Notes: generated from the sequence alone by a model not told the origin. A stretch of DNA of 64,000 nucleotides from Humibacter albus DSM 18994 (GCF_000421825.1 NZ_ATXT01000013.1:372001-436000), one strand, 5' to 3'; counted from the first letter of the stretch, positions 7,007-14,914 are shown. Translations and numbers: made by a program.

Positions 7007-8594
7007 ATGTTCGAGAGCATCCTGTTTCCCGGCTCGAACCGGGTCAGCGCACCGTTCGCGACGAAGGAACCGGAGTGTTTCCGCGACCTCGGCCTCGACC
7101 AGATCGTCGAGACGCTGACGGCTTCGCGCGAGGAATACGAGTTGCCGCCCATCTACTGGACGGCCGTCCGCGACAGCGAGGTGATCGAGTACCGGCAAGG
7201 TGTGTACACGGACCTCGCGCATCCGGCGGTGCATCATGCGGCAGCGGAATTCGCAGAGGGCATGCGGCTGCACCGAGCACGTTTCGTCCAGGCGTCCAGG
7301 CTCTTCGCGCGGGAGCAGCGCCCGTTCTGGGTGCTTTCGGCCATCGTCACGCACCAGGGCGCCGTCCGCGATTTCGCCCGGGCGCTGAAGGATGTCCCGC
7401 TGCGGTCCGCCGGGATGCTCGCCTTGCGCGACTGGCTCGATGCACTCGTCACAGGGCAGGCGTTCACGGAGGCGGTCGAACGCGCCGCAGATATCCGATC
7501 GCGCCTCGATGAGATCCACTTCACGGTTCGGATCGACGGACTGCGAGTGGAGGTGGCGCCGTTCGCCGATCAGCCGGACTACAGCGCTGAGGTGGAGGCG
7601 ACGTTCGCCCGGTTCAAGCAGGGCGAGGTGAAGGATCACCGGGTGCGGTACACCGATTACGTCGACGCGGACCGCGTGGAGGAGGGCGTGCTGCGGCTGG
7701 TGGGGGAGGAGAACCAGCACGTCTTCGCGGCACTCGATCAGTATGTGCGGGAGTACGCCTGCTCCGAGCCTGCCGCCTACCTGGACCCGACGGTCGCACG
7801 GGTCGACCGGGAGTTGCAGTTCTATCTCTCGTATCTCGAGCACCTCGCACCGATGGTGGAGGACGGCCTGGAGTTCTGCATGCCCCGGGTGTCGGCCTCC
7901 AAAGCGGTCTCCGCGCAGCACACGTTCGACCCTGGCCGAGAAGCTCGACAGGCACCGGGCGTCCATGGTGACGAACGATTTCGAACTGCGCGAACCCGAA
8001 CGGCTGATCGTGGTGACGGGTGCGAACCAGGGCGGAAAGACGACGTTCTCGCGCACGTTCGGCCAACTGCACTGGCTGGCCGAACTCGGGCTGCCGGTGC
8101 CCGGTTCCTCAGCGTCGCTGTTCCTGTTCGACGCGCTGTTCACGCACTACGAGAAGCAGGAGGACATCAGCAATCTGCGCGGCAAGCTCGAGGACGAGCT
8201 GGTTCGCATCCGGAAGATCCTCGAGGCGGCGACGAGCGACAGCGTCGTCATCATGAACGAGATCTTCAACTCGACCACGCTCGACGACTCGATCCTGCTC
8301 GGTACTGCGGTGCTGAAGCAGATCATCGAACGGGACATCCTCGCCGTCTGTGTCACCTTCGTCGACGAGCTCACGACCCTCAGCGACACGACCGTGAGCA
8401 TGGTCGCCGCGGTCGATCCTGCTGAGCCGACCAAGCGCACATTCAAACTCGAACGGCGCCCGGCGGACGGGCTGGCCTACGCCCTCGCTCTCGCCGACAA
8501 GTACCGGCTCCGGAACGCGCAGGTCAGGCAGTCGATCGAGGGAACCCAATCGGAGTCGCGGGTTTTACTCGACCCGGTCGAGAAGGGAGCATGA
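7007..8594 (+). pseudogene. MutS-like ATPase, split by a frameshift near 7930
   Basis: Two reading frames together make one MutS-like protein of ~528 aa. The first (ATG 7007, AGGAG eight bases before) encodes a helical core ending at AQHTFD near 7930. The continuation, AEKLDRHRA, then NDFELREPER and the ATPase, is read from about 7932 in the next frame to 8594. The ATPase half has Walker A GANQGGKTT and Walker B VVIMNEI. Family members read through this junction, so one or a few bases were gained or lost at 7930-7932. Domain I, which reads mismatches in true MutS, is absent. Without correction the first frame stays open to 8425 as nonsense. This is either a decayed gene or a sequencing error. 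It belongs with the next gene under riboswitch 3. Confidence 0.8.
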
Positions 8595-8596
8595 CC

Positions 8597-10111
8597 ATGA
8601 AGACCTACCTGCTCTTTCCCGATCGCGCCCTGCCGACGGAACCCAGACCGCCGCTGAACGCCCAGGTACTCACCGAAGACCTCGAGCTCGATCCCGTGAT
8701 CGAGGCGATGGCCGCAGACGACAAGTTCCTCGCCGAGACCGCGCGTCGTGTGGTTCTCGAATCGCTGACGAGCGTCGACGACATCCGCTATCGGCAGGCG
8801 GTTCTGCAGGACTGCTTGCGGAACGAAGAGATCGTTCGCGAACTGTACGACATCGCCGTCGACGCGATCACCCGTCAGCGCAAGGTGTACGGGTGGCTGA
8901 GCGATCGAAACCCGAGTGCGATCCTCGGCCATGCCGTGCAGGTACTGGAGATCTTTGTCTCCCTCCTGCGCACTCTGCGTGCGATCGCCGCCGAGCATGG
9001 CGACGAGTTCGCCTCCGATGGGTTCCGCCGGTTCTTCACGATGACGCTTCAGGAGCTCGACGACGCCTACTTCGAGGAGATCGACCGTCACCTGCGACGG
9101 CTGCGGTTCCGAGGCAGCATCCTGATCGGTGCCCATCTCGACCACGGTGGCAAGCCATCGGCGATCGTGCTGCGTCGGCCGGAGCACGGGAAGCGCACAC
9201 TGGGTGAGAAGTGGGAGTCGTTCACGCACCCCACGCCGTCGTTCCGCATCGCAGAGCGCGACGAGGCCGGCGCCAACGCGCTGACGGTGATGCGCGGCAA
9301 GGGCCTCAACCTGGTGGCCGATGCGCTGGCCCGCTCCACCGACCACATCCTGAGCTTCTTCGTGATGATGCGCAGGGAGCTCGGCTTCTACCTCGGATGC
9401 GTGAACCTTGCGCACGCACTGGAAGACCGCGGTCTGCACACCGGCTTTCCGCTGCCGGTTCCCGCCGAGCGGCATGAGTTCTCGTGCGACGAGTTGTACG
9501 ACGTCAGCCTCGCGCTCGTGAGCTCAGGCAGCCCCATCATCGGCAACACGGTCGATGCCGGCGGCCACAGGCTGGTCGTCATCACGGGTGCCAACCGTGG
9601 CGGCAAGTCCACGTTTCTGCGCAGCATGGGTCTCGCCCAGCTGATGATGCAGGCCGGCATGTTCGTGCCGGCGAAGTCCTTGTCCGCCACCGTCGTGAAT
9701 GGCGTGTACACGCACTTCAAGCGCGAGGAAGACGTCGAACTCGCCAGCGGCAAATTCGACGAGGAACTTGCGCGGATGCACGAGGTGGTGATGCAGATCC
9801 AGCCGGGCGCGCTGATGCTGTTCAACGAGTCGTTCGCCGCGACGAACGAGCGCGAAGGGTCCGAGATCGCGCGGCAGATCGTGCACGCTCTGCTGGAGTC
9901 GGGCATTCGTGTCGCCTATGTCACGCATCTGTACGACCTCGCGCACGGCTTCGTCGGTGACACAGAGGCCTACTTCTTGCGAGCAGAACGCGAGCGTACG
10001 TTCCGGCTGATCGAGGGCGACCCGCTTCCGACGAGCTTCGGCGGCGACCTCTACCGCGACATCTTCCCGGCGAAACCCGGAACGCCAGGAGCCCATGAGT
10101 CGGTAACCTGA
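8597..10111 (+). CDS. MutS-like ATPase, intact partner
   Basis: Protein of 504 aa with the MutS core plus ABC-type ATPase and no mismatch-recognition domain. Walker A is GANRGGKST, the signature region LASGKFDEELARM, and Walker B ALMLFNES; the canonical MutS DE pair is NE here. The ATG at 8597 is preferred because GGGAG is seven bases before it; ATG 8591 overlaps the previous stop. It pairs with the frameshifted gene, suggesting a heterodimer like other MutS-type ATPases. MutS-like genes have, as I recall, been noted among crcB-motif regulons, but their role in fluoride stress is unknown. Whether it acts on DNA is not evident from the sequence. Confidence 0.88.
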   Translation: MKTYLLFPDRALPTEPRPPLNAQVLTEDLELDPVIEAMAADDKFLAETARRVVLESLTSVDDIRYRQAVLQDCLRNEEIVRELYDIAVDAITRQRKVYGWLSDRNPSAILGHAVQVLEIFVSLLRTLRAIAAEHGDEFASDGFRRFFTMTLQELDDAYFEEIDRHLRRLRFRGSILIGAHLDHGGKPSAIVLRRPEHGKRTLGEKWESFTHPTPSFRIAERDEAGANALTVMRGKGLNLVADALARSTDHILSFFVMMRRELGFYLGCVNLAHALEDRGLHTGFPLPVPAERHEFSCDELYDVSLALVSSGSPIIGNTVDAGGHRLVVITGANRGGKSTFLRSMGLAQLMMQAGMFVPAKSLSATVVNGVYTHFKREEDVELASGKFDEELARMHEVVMQIQPGALMLFNESFAATNEREGSEIARQIVHALLESGIRVAYVTHLYDLAHGFVGDTEAYFLRAERERTFRLIEGDPLPTSFGGDLYRDIFPAKPGTPGAHESVT

Positions 10112-10241
10112 TCTCAGTGCCGCTGGCCGCGGGCGGCTCGCTCCGCTGGTTTCGTACTTTTCGTGTCGGACGGGCGAGCGTGATGCCACTGTTGCCGCTG
10201 CCTCAGCGCCGCGCAGCATTGAACCCGAAGGAACTTCGACC

Positions 10242-10544
10242 ATGAACAACGAGGAACATGCCGACCACGGCTATATAACCGACAAGTCGAACTACCTCAA
10301 CCGGCTTAAGCGCATCGAAGGGCAAGCGCGTGGGATCTATCGGATGGTCGATGAAGAGAAGTACTGCATCGACATCCTGACCCAGATCTCTGCGCTCACC
10401 TCCGCCCTCCAATCCGTCGCGCTCGGCCTGATGGACGACCATCTCAAACACTGCGTCAGCGACGCCGTCAAACTCGGCGGTGACGATGCTGAGGCGAAGA
10501 TCAAGGAAGCCTCCGACGCCATCGCACGTCTAGTGCGCTCGTAG
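10242..10544 (+). CDS. CsoR/RcnR-family metal-sensing repressor
   Basis: All-helical repressor of the DUF156 family, 100 aa. The copper-binding triad of CsoR is conserved with exact spacing: Cys42, His67 and Cys71, equivalent to Cys36, His61 and Cys65 in the Mycobacterium tuberculosis protein, so Cu(I) sensing is the best guess. The basic DNA-contact segment LNRLKRIEGQARGI is present. GAAGGAAC precedes the ATG. No copper ATPase or chaperone gene is adjacent; it is flanked by the MutS-like gene and a convergent haem-oxygenase gene, so its target may lie elsewhere on the island or it may act only on itself. No clear GC-rich dyad is seen in the 130 bases upstream. Confidence 0.9.
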   Translation: MNNEEHADHGYITDKSNYLNRLKRIEGQARGIYRMVDEEKYCIDILTQISALTSALQSVALGLMDDHLKHCVSDAVKLGGDDAEAKIKEASDAIARLVRS

Positions 10545-10618
10545 AGTCCCCTGAGCCGCGCGACCGTCAATCGGGAAAGCGCGGCGCATGAGTCAGCTTG
10601 TTTGCTGCATTAGAACGC

Positions 10619-10906
10619 CTACAGGTCGACCACTTCGAATTCGAGGAGGTCGGCATCGGTGGCGACCGGATTGGGTCCGCCGTGGTGGGCACCGCTCTCG
10701 CCCGCGCGCCACGCCTGGTAGGAGTCCTCGCTGTCCCAGGTGCTGACGACGAAGTAGCGGTCTTCGCCCTTGACGGGGCGAAGAAGCTGGAAGCTCTCGA
10801 AGCCGGGCTGTTGGCCGACGGCATGGTCGCGACCCGCGAAGCGAGCCTCGAGGTCGCCTCCGCGTCCTTCCGGGACGTGGATGGCGTTGATCTTGACGAC
10901 GGACAT
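10619..10906 (-). CDS. MhuD-like haem-degrading monooxygenase
   Basis: Small ABM-fold protein of 95 aa that closely resembles mycobacterial MhuD as I recall it (shared VVKINAI start, LLRPVKGE core and NPVAT..LLEFEV end). The haem-site residues Asn7, Trp66 and His75 are at the MhuD positions. Such enzymes cleave haem to release iron in the cytosol; MhuD gives mycobilin without carbon monoxide. It is a single gene on the minus strand, 29 bases downstream of the CDF gene in the same direction, so it may be co-transcribed with kmtR-CDF. No haem uptake genes are nearby. Confidence 0.88.
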   Translation of the reverse strand: MSVVKINAIHVPEGRGGDLEARFAGRDHAVGQQPGFESFQLLRPVKGEDRYFVVSTWDSEDSYQAWRAGESGAHHGGPNPVATDADLLEFEVVDL

Positions 10907-10935
10907 GGGGTTTCTCTCCTCTTGAGTGGTTTCGT

Positions 10936-12030
10936 TCAGCGGTCGGTTGGCGTCGGTGTCACGACGAAGTCGTCGAGGTTGCGCAATTCGCCGCGAACGT
11001 GCTCGGATGCGTGCTCGGCGATGTGCGTGGCCTCATGCAGTTCCACCTTGTCGGTGGTGACGATTGCGGACCCGATGAGACGGTGTCCTATCCAACGCAG
11101 CTTGACGCCCTGAATGCCGGTCACGCCTTGCGTGTGCTGGAGCGCGTGCTCGGCCCGCTCGATGAAGTGAGGGTCGACGGCATCCATCAGGCGTGCACCG
11201 ACGGACCTTACGGTGCCCCACAGCAGGATCAGGATCGAGATGGCGATGAGTAGGCCGATGATCGGGTCGGCCAAGGGGAAACCGATCATCACTCCGATCG
11301 CACCGAGCACGACGGACAGCGAAGTGATTCCGTCGAGGCGAGCGTGAACACCATCGGCCACCAGTGCCGCAGAGCCGATCCGGCGACCCACACGGATGCG
11401 GTAGATGGCCACGAGCTCGTTGCCTGCAAATCCGATCAATCCGGCGGCAATCAGCCACCACGCGTTTTCCACCGGCCGGGGATGGATGAATCGGTCGATC
11501 GCTTCCCAACCCGCAACGACCGCCGAGAGCGCTACGACGAAGATGATGAACATGCCCGCAAGGTCCTCAGCGCGTCCGTAGCCGTACGTGTAGCGGCGGG
11601 TGGCGACACGACGGCCGAGCACGAACGCGATCCACAGTGGGACCGCAGTCAGGGCGTCTGCGAAGTTGTGGATCGTGTCTGCCAGCAAGGCGACCGATCC
11701 GGTGAAGAGCACGAACACGAACTGCAGAACTGTCGTCCCCAGTAGCGCGAACATCGAGATCTTGACCGCAGTCACACCCGCCCTGCTCGCTTCCAAGGCG
11801 TCATCCACTGAGTCGGCGGCATCATGCGTATGAGGCACGAATAGGTCGTAGAGGAAGCCCTTTATCCCACCGTGTGGATGGTCATGCCCGTGTTCATGGT
11901 CATGGCTGTCGTGGTGGTTGTGCTCGTGCCCGTGACCGTGGTGCTCGTGCTCGTGCCCGTGACCGTGGTGCTCGTGCTGATGGTCGTGGTCGTGCGGATG
12001 TTCGTGCTCGTGCGTGTGGGGGGAGGTCAT
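10936..12030 (-). CDS. CDF metal efflux protein with long His-rich N terminus
   Basis: Cation diffusion facilitator of 364 aa. Residues 4-55 are almost wholly His, Asp, Glu and Gly in HEHEHHGHG-type repeats, a metal-binding cytosolic tail. Six helices follow, with the transport-site motifs DTIHNFAD in helix 2 and DGVHARLD in helix 5, then a C-terminal regulatory domain of ~80 residues. Its ATG overlaps the stop of the upstream KmtR-like gene, matching the mycobacterial kmtR-CDF arrangement, so nickel or cobalt export is most likely, with zinc possible. The His-coding stretch is strongly repetitive (CATGAGCAC-like words) and so prone to length change. Confidence 0.92.
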   Translation of the reverse strand: MTSPHTHEHEHPHDHDHQHEHHGHGHEHEHHGHGHEHNHHDSHDHEHGHDHPHGGIKGFLYDLFVPHTHDAADSVDDALEASRAGVTAVKISMFALLGTTVLQFVFVLFTGSVALLADTIHNFADALTAVPLWIAFVLGRRVATRRYTYGYGRAEDLAGMFIIFVVALSAVVAGWEAIDRFIHPRPVENAWWLIAAGLIGFAGNELVAIYRIRVGRRIGSAALVADGVHARLDGITSLSVVLGAIGVMIGFPLADPIIGLLIAISILILLWGTVRSVGARLMDAVDPHFIERAEHALQHTQGVTGIQGVKLRWIGHRLIGSAIVTTDKVELHEATHIAEHASEHVRGELRNLDDFVVTPTPTDR

Positions 12031-12395
12031 GCCTGTTCCTCGGTCTGTGCGTGATGGTGGCGCGGCGCCCCTCCCAAGGAGTGCTCGGCTTGGAAGATCG
12101 CATCGGACACGAGCTGCCTGGCGTGCTCGTTCTCCAGCCGGTAGAAAACTCGTTGGCCGTCCTGACGGGTCGCAACAATGCGTGCCAGGCGCAGCTTCGC
12201 CAGATGTTGGGAGACGGCCGACGGCGGCTTGTCTACGATGTCCGCCAGGTGGTTCACCGACAGCTCTTCAACATCTCGGAGAGCGAGGACTATCCGTACC
12301 CGTGTGGCGTCGGCCAGCATCGAGAACACCTCGACCGCCAGCTCCACGTATTGGCTGTCGACCTCGCGCCCACAGATCGCAGTATCTGCATCCAT
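12027..12395 (-). CDS. KmtR-like Ni/Co-sensing ArsR-family repressor
   Basis: ArsR/SmtB repressor of 122 aa. The recognition region is PPSAVSQHLAKLRLAR, and the C-terminal part ENEHARQLVSDAIFQAEH followed by PRHHH corresponds to the metal ligands of mycobacterial KmtR, which senses nickel and cobalt. Only one cysteine (Cys8) is present, so a thiolate cadmium or arsenic site is unlikely. It is translationally coupled to the His-rich CDF gene (4-base overlap) and presumably represses both from the palindrome just upstream of its start. The specificity is inferred from ligand pattern and partner. Confidence 0.88.
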   Translation of the reverse strand: MDADTAICGREVDSQYVELAVEVFSMLADATRVRIVLALRDVEELSVNHLADIVDKPPSAVSQHLAKLRLARIVATRQDGQRVFYRLENEHARQLVSDAIFQAEHSLGGAPRHHHAQTEEQA

Positions 12396-12399
12396 ACGC

Positions 12400-12418
12400 A
12401 GATGCTAACGCATGCGTG
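12400..12418 (-). promoter_or_regulatory. Candidate KmtR operator
   Basis: A perfect 10-base palindrome, ACGCATGCGT, lies at 12408-12417, within 25 bases of the repressor ATG. A related ATACGCAGATG overlaps the start codon on the left, giving an extended imperfect dyad. The position suits autorepression of the kmtR-CDF unit. The palindrome is seen; binding is inferred. Confidence 0.5.
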
Positions 12419-12521
12419 TCGTGTCCCCCAGTCCAATTGGAGAGAGTGTGTCGGCGCGGCGGACCGGCATATCCTTGCCCGGCGGCAAGATGAGGAACGC
12501 TTGCCTAACAAGGAGAGAGCT

Positions 12522-13352
12522 GTGGTTCAGCAGGAGCATGCCCGCGTCTTAGTGACCGTCACTGCATCGCCTGAGCCGTCCACGCAGTACGGTGACACAA
12601 CGTGTGTGGCAGGCATCCGAGTCGACAGCATGCCGATCGAGTGGGTGCGTCTGTACCCAGTTCCGATGCGCTGGTTCTCCGAGGCGCAGCGCTTTCACAA
12701 GTACCAGGTGATCGAAGCCGACCTGATCGCGCCGACTAACGACAAACGCATTGAGAGTCATCGGGTGGTCCATGCATCGATCAACCCGGCTGGGAGGGTA
12801 ATCGAGGGCTGGGAGAGCCGCGGGAAGATCGTCGAGCAGCTCATCGGGCCGACGATGTGCGAGCTCAACGAGGGCATCAAGAAGGACAAAAACGGCCCGT
12901 CGCTCGGGCTGGTGCGAGTCCGGAAGCTTAGGTCAATGAAGGTCAGCGTCGATCGGGATTGGACGGATGCCGAGTGGGCGAAGATTCAGAATGCCCAGCA
13001 ACAGATACCGATCTTCGGTGAGATCCCGCCACCGCCGCTCGAGCGGCCCCGCTTCGCTGGCCAGATCACCTGGTTCTGTGACACTCCAACGTGCAGGGGC
13101 CACACTCAGACAATCCTCGACTGGGAGTTCACGGTCTTCCAGCGCCGCCTGAGAAGTGACGCCGACGACATCGCAATCGAGAAGATCACGGCTAGGTTTC
13201 AGGACGAGATCTGCGGGCCAAAGAACCGCGTGTACTTCTATGTAGGCAACATGCACGACATGATCAAGCGCACGAGCTTCTCGATCCTTGGCTTCTACTA
13301 CCCGCCTGTCGCCTCCGACTATGGCTCGGTGCTTGACTTCGACAGCCTCTAG
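12522..13352 (+). CDS. Conserved dual-OB-like protein paired with DUF488
   Basis: Protein of 276 aa from GTG 12522, with AAGGAGAG six bases before it. The N-terminal half has the pattern TTCVAGIRVDSMPIEWVRLYP, which I associate with proteins described as dual OB-fold; this is from memory. A CxxxxxCxxH cluster (CDTPTCRGH) near residue 190, followed by DWEF, suggests a small metal site. No signal peptide or membrane helix is present. Its stop overlaps the stop of the DUF488 gene on the other strand by four bases, a tight tail-to-tail pair. A nucleic-acid-binding partner to DUF488, perhaps in stress or defence, is a guess. Confidence 0.8.
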   Translation: MVQQEHARVLVTVTASPEPSTQYGDTTCVAGIRVDSMPIEWVRLYPVPMRWFSEAQRFHKYQVIEADLIAPTNDKRIESHRVVHASINPAGRVIEGWESRGKIVEQLIGPTMCELNEGIKKDKNGPSLGLVRVRKLRSMKVSVDRDWTDAEWAKIQNAQQQIPIFGEIPPPPLERPRFAGQITWFCDTPTCRGHTQTILDWEFTVFQRRLRSDADDIAIEKITARFQDEICGPKNRVYFYVGNMHDMIKRTSFSILGFYYPPVASDYGSVLDFDSL

Positions 13353-13801
13353 GCGCTGACGAGCGCACGCAAGCGGCACTCCACCTCCTCGAGCACCTGC
13401 TCGCGGTGGCAGTTGTGGGTGTTGCCCTCGAAGCACATCACGACGACACGCATGCGCTCCGCCGCCGTGACGATCATGTCAAGCGCTTCTTGCGCGGTCT
13501 CGTCATTCAGCCGCAGCTTGAAGGTTCCGCGCGCCGCGTTAGCAGTCTCGGTACCGAGCTCGCCGTAGCCGTCGCGGTTGTCCTTCGGGTTCCCAAGAGC
13601 CGGAAGGTGGACGTATTCGATCCCGTGCTCTTCAAGAGCAGAGCGCATTGCGTTCTTCGAGAAGCCGGGTTTCCGTGAAAGCGGGTTGAGCCGGACATCG
13701 AACAACGTTTTGACTTGCCAGCGCTCGAGGCTCAACACGAAAGTCTCGACGGACTGACCCTCGTAGCCGATCCCTGTGATTCCCCACTGCTCCTCCCACA
13801 T
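13349..13801 (-). CDS. DUF488 family protein
   Basis: Protein of 150 aa with the DUF488 hallmarks: an N-terminal GITGIGYEGQSVETF, then TLFDVRLNPLSRKPGFSK, and the conserved cysteine pair in CFEGNTHNCHR near residues 125-135. The biochemical role of DUF488 is not settled; the invariant Cys and His residues suggest catalysis or metal binding. It converges on the dual-OB-like gene with overlapping ends. Both sit inside the island next to its attachment site, a position typical of accessory or defence cargo. A perfect 10-base inverted repeat 43 bases upstream of its start may be a control site. Confidence 0.88.
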   Translation of the reverse strand: MWEEQWGITGIGYEGQSVETFVLSLERWQVKTLFDVRLNPLSRKPGFSKNAMRSALEEHGIEYVHLPALGNPKDNRDGYGELGTETANAARGTFKLRLNDETAQEALDMIVTAAERMRVVVMCFEGNTHNCHREQVLEEVECRLRALVSA

Positions 13802-13843
13802 GCTTCAAGCATTGCACGAGCGCGCAAGCGAATCCCGGGAACT

Positions 13844-13868
13844 CTAACGAGGCAGGCGGCCTCGTTAG
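13844..13868. repeat. Inverted repeat upstream of DUF488
   Basis: CTAACGAGGC and its exact complement GCCTCGTTAG flank a five-base loop. It lies in a 365-base spacer (13802-14166) between the divergent DUF488 and 100-aa genes; apart from this dyad I see no gene in the spacer. It has no T-tract, so an operator or an RNA hairpin is more likely than a terminator. Confidence 0.55.
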
Positions 13869-14166
13869 TGCGTCCATGAGGGTGCGGATCTCGCGGCGCC
13901 GACAGTTACGCGAATGGCCTCGGACCGCCCGAAGTGCCGCCACGGAGGGCGGCGCTGTGTCTTCTGGGGCTTGTTTGCCTTTCCGCTGCGCGATCGTAGT
14001 TCGTTTCCGGGGCGTTCCGTTCCGGGCTTTCGCGGCATATCCTCCTGCGCTACCGCTTCGTCCGGTATTCCACGGTCCCGGCACTGCACACCCCTCCACT
14101 CACCACTGATCTCTCCGCCGGAAGGCAAACAAAAACGATCAGCAACTGGTGAAAGGGGCGGAGGTT

Positions 14167-14469
14167 ATGAAGGCGGAGCTGGTGAACCTTGTTACCAAGG
14201 ACGGTGCGCATACCGTGGTGCTGCTGTCGACGGATCTTCAGGTGCTCACAAGCGCGGAGAAGGTGCGAGCGTTGGAGATCGCGCTGTGGATGGTGGATGA
14301 GGGGTGGACGGTTATGACTGCCACGGACTCGCCGCTGGCAGAGGTGGTGCGACAAAGCGCTCGAGCGCTGGATGGCAGTTACATCGAGCTGAAGGACGAA
14401 CCCGGCATGCAGGTGATCCCGACACGACACCGCATGCCGCCGTGGTCTCGGCTCGCCGGAGGCATCTGA
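14167..14469 (+). CDS. Hypothetical protein next to the island end
   Basis: A 100-aa protein that I do not recognise. The ATG at 14167 is preceded by GGAGG and by GAAAGGGG eight bases away; a GTG at 14149 is possible. The composition is that of a compact soluble protein, with VVLLSTDLQVLTSAEKVRALEIALWMVDEGW forming an alpha-beta pattern and no membrane segment. Its stop overlaps the start of the next, excisionase-like gene (TGATG), so the two are translated together. Position 0.4 kb from the attachment scar suggests a role in island maintenance, transfer or excision control. Confidence 0.72.
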   Translation: MKAELVNLVTKDGAHTVVLLSTDLQVLTSAEKVRALEIALWMVDEGWTVMTATDSPLAEVVRQSARALDGSYIELKDEPGMQVIPTRHRMPPWSRLAGGI

Positions 14470-14699
14470 TGAGCACGCGGACCTCAGCTGACACCGCGCG
14501 ACCGACCGCGGTGGTGGCAATGGACCACAACACCGCTGCGGAGGCGCTGGGGATGTCGCCAACCCGGTTGCGTCAGCATGTGCGTCTGGGTGATGTCACG
14601 CCTCACTTCTCCGGCACGAAACCGCTGTATCTAGTGACTGATCTTGAGCGCTTCGTCCAGCAACTACCGACACGACCGGAGCACCTACTAAGGGCCTGA
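14469..14699 (+). CDS. Excisionase-like helix-turn-helix protein
   Basis: Small protein of 76 aa. Residues ~20-65 (AAEALGMSPTRLRQHV, then VTPHFSGTKPLYLVTDLERFV) follow the MerR/Xis-type winged-helix pattern, in which an HTH is followed by a short wing and a DxxRF-like helix. It is coupled to the 100-aa gene before it. Only 155 bases separate it from the tRNA-Arg fragment that marks the island boundary, the usual neighbourhood of recombination directionality factors. A general small transcription factor is the alternative. Confidence 0.68.
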   Translation: MSTRTSADTARPTAVVAMDHNTAAEALGMSPTRLRQHVRLGDVTPHFSGTKPLYLVTDLERFVQQLPTRPEHLLRA

Positions 14700-14853
14700 G
14701 CCTCGTAGGCTGCTCTCGACGTCAGGCCGAGCTCTGCGGGCTGGCAACCGATGATTGACAGCGCATGCGGAGCCTCAGTATGTGTGCACCAATGTGTGCA
14801 CGGCTCCACGATCGCCCTTTGATCTATTGGCAAATGTGGGCCGTAACCACTGC

Positions 14854-14896
14854 CTACGGATCAGAAGGTTGGGGGTTCGAATCCCTCATGGCGCAC
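14854..14896 (+). other. tRNA-Arg(ACG) 3' fragment, island attachment site
   Basis: From the anticodon loop CTACGGA onward the sequence follows tRNA-Arg(ACG): 3' anticodon stem TCAGA, variable loop, T-arm GGGGGTTCGAATCCCTC and acceptor strand ATGGCGCA. The 5' half (acceptor, D-arm, 5' anticodon stem) is missing; upstream sequence is unrelated. This is the expected scar where an element integrated into the 3' end of the tRNA gene. Since it reads rightward and is followed by a terminator, the chromosome resumes to the right and the restored tRNA should be left of the window. Confidence 0.82.
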
Positions 14897-14914
14897 ACTG
14901 TGTTGAGACAGTAG

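Noticed and set aside
10112-10241. Fourth fluoride riboswitch before the CsoR-type gene
   Set aside because: GGGCGAGCGTGATGCC looks slightly similar, but the P1 hairpin, pseudoknot and CTCCTAC-type end are missing.
11872-12054. Short plus-strand frame with Val/Leu/Met-rich repeats
   Set aside because: It is the antisense of the His-rich coding repeat of the CDF gene and has no ribosome site.
14770-14896. Complete tRNA gene at the island end
   Set aside because: Only the part from the anticodon loop to the acceptor 3' strand fits tRNA-Arg; no matching 5' acceptor, D-arm or 5' anticodon stem is present upstream.
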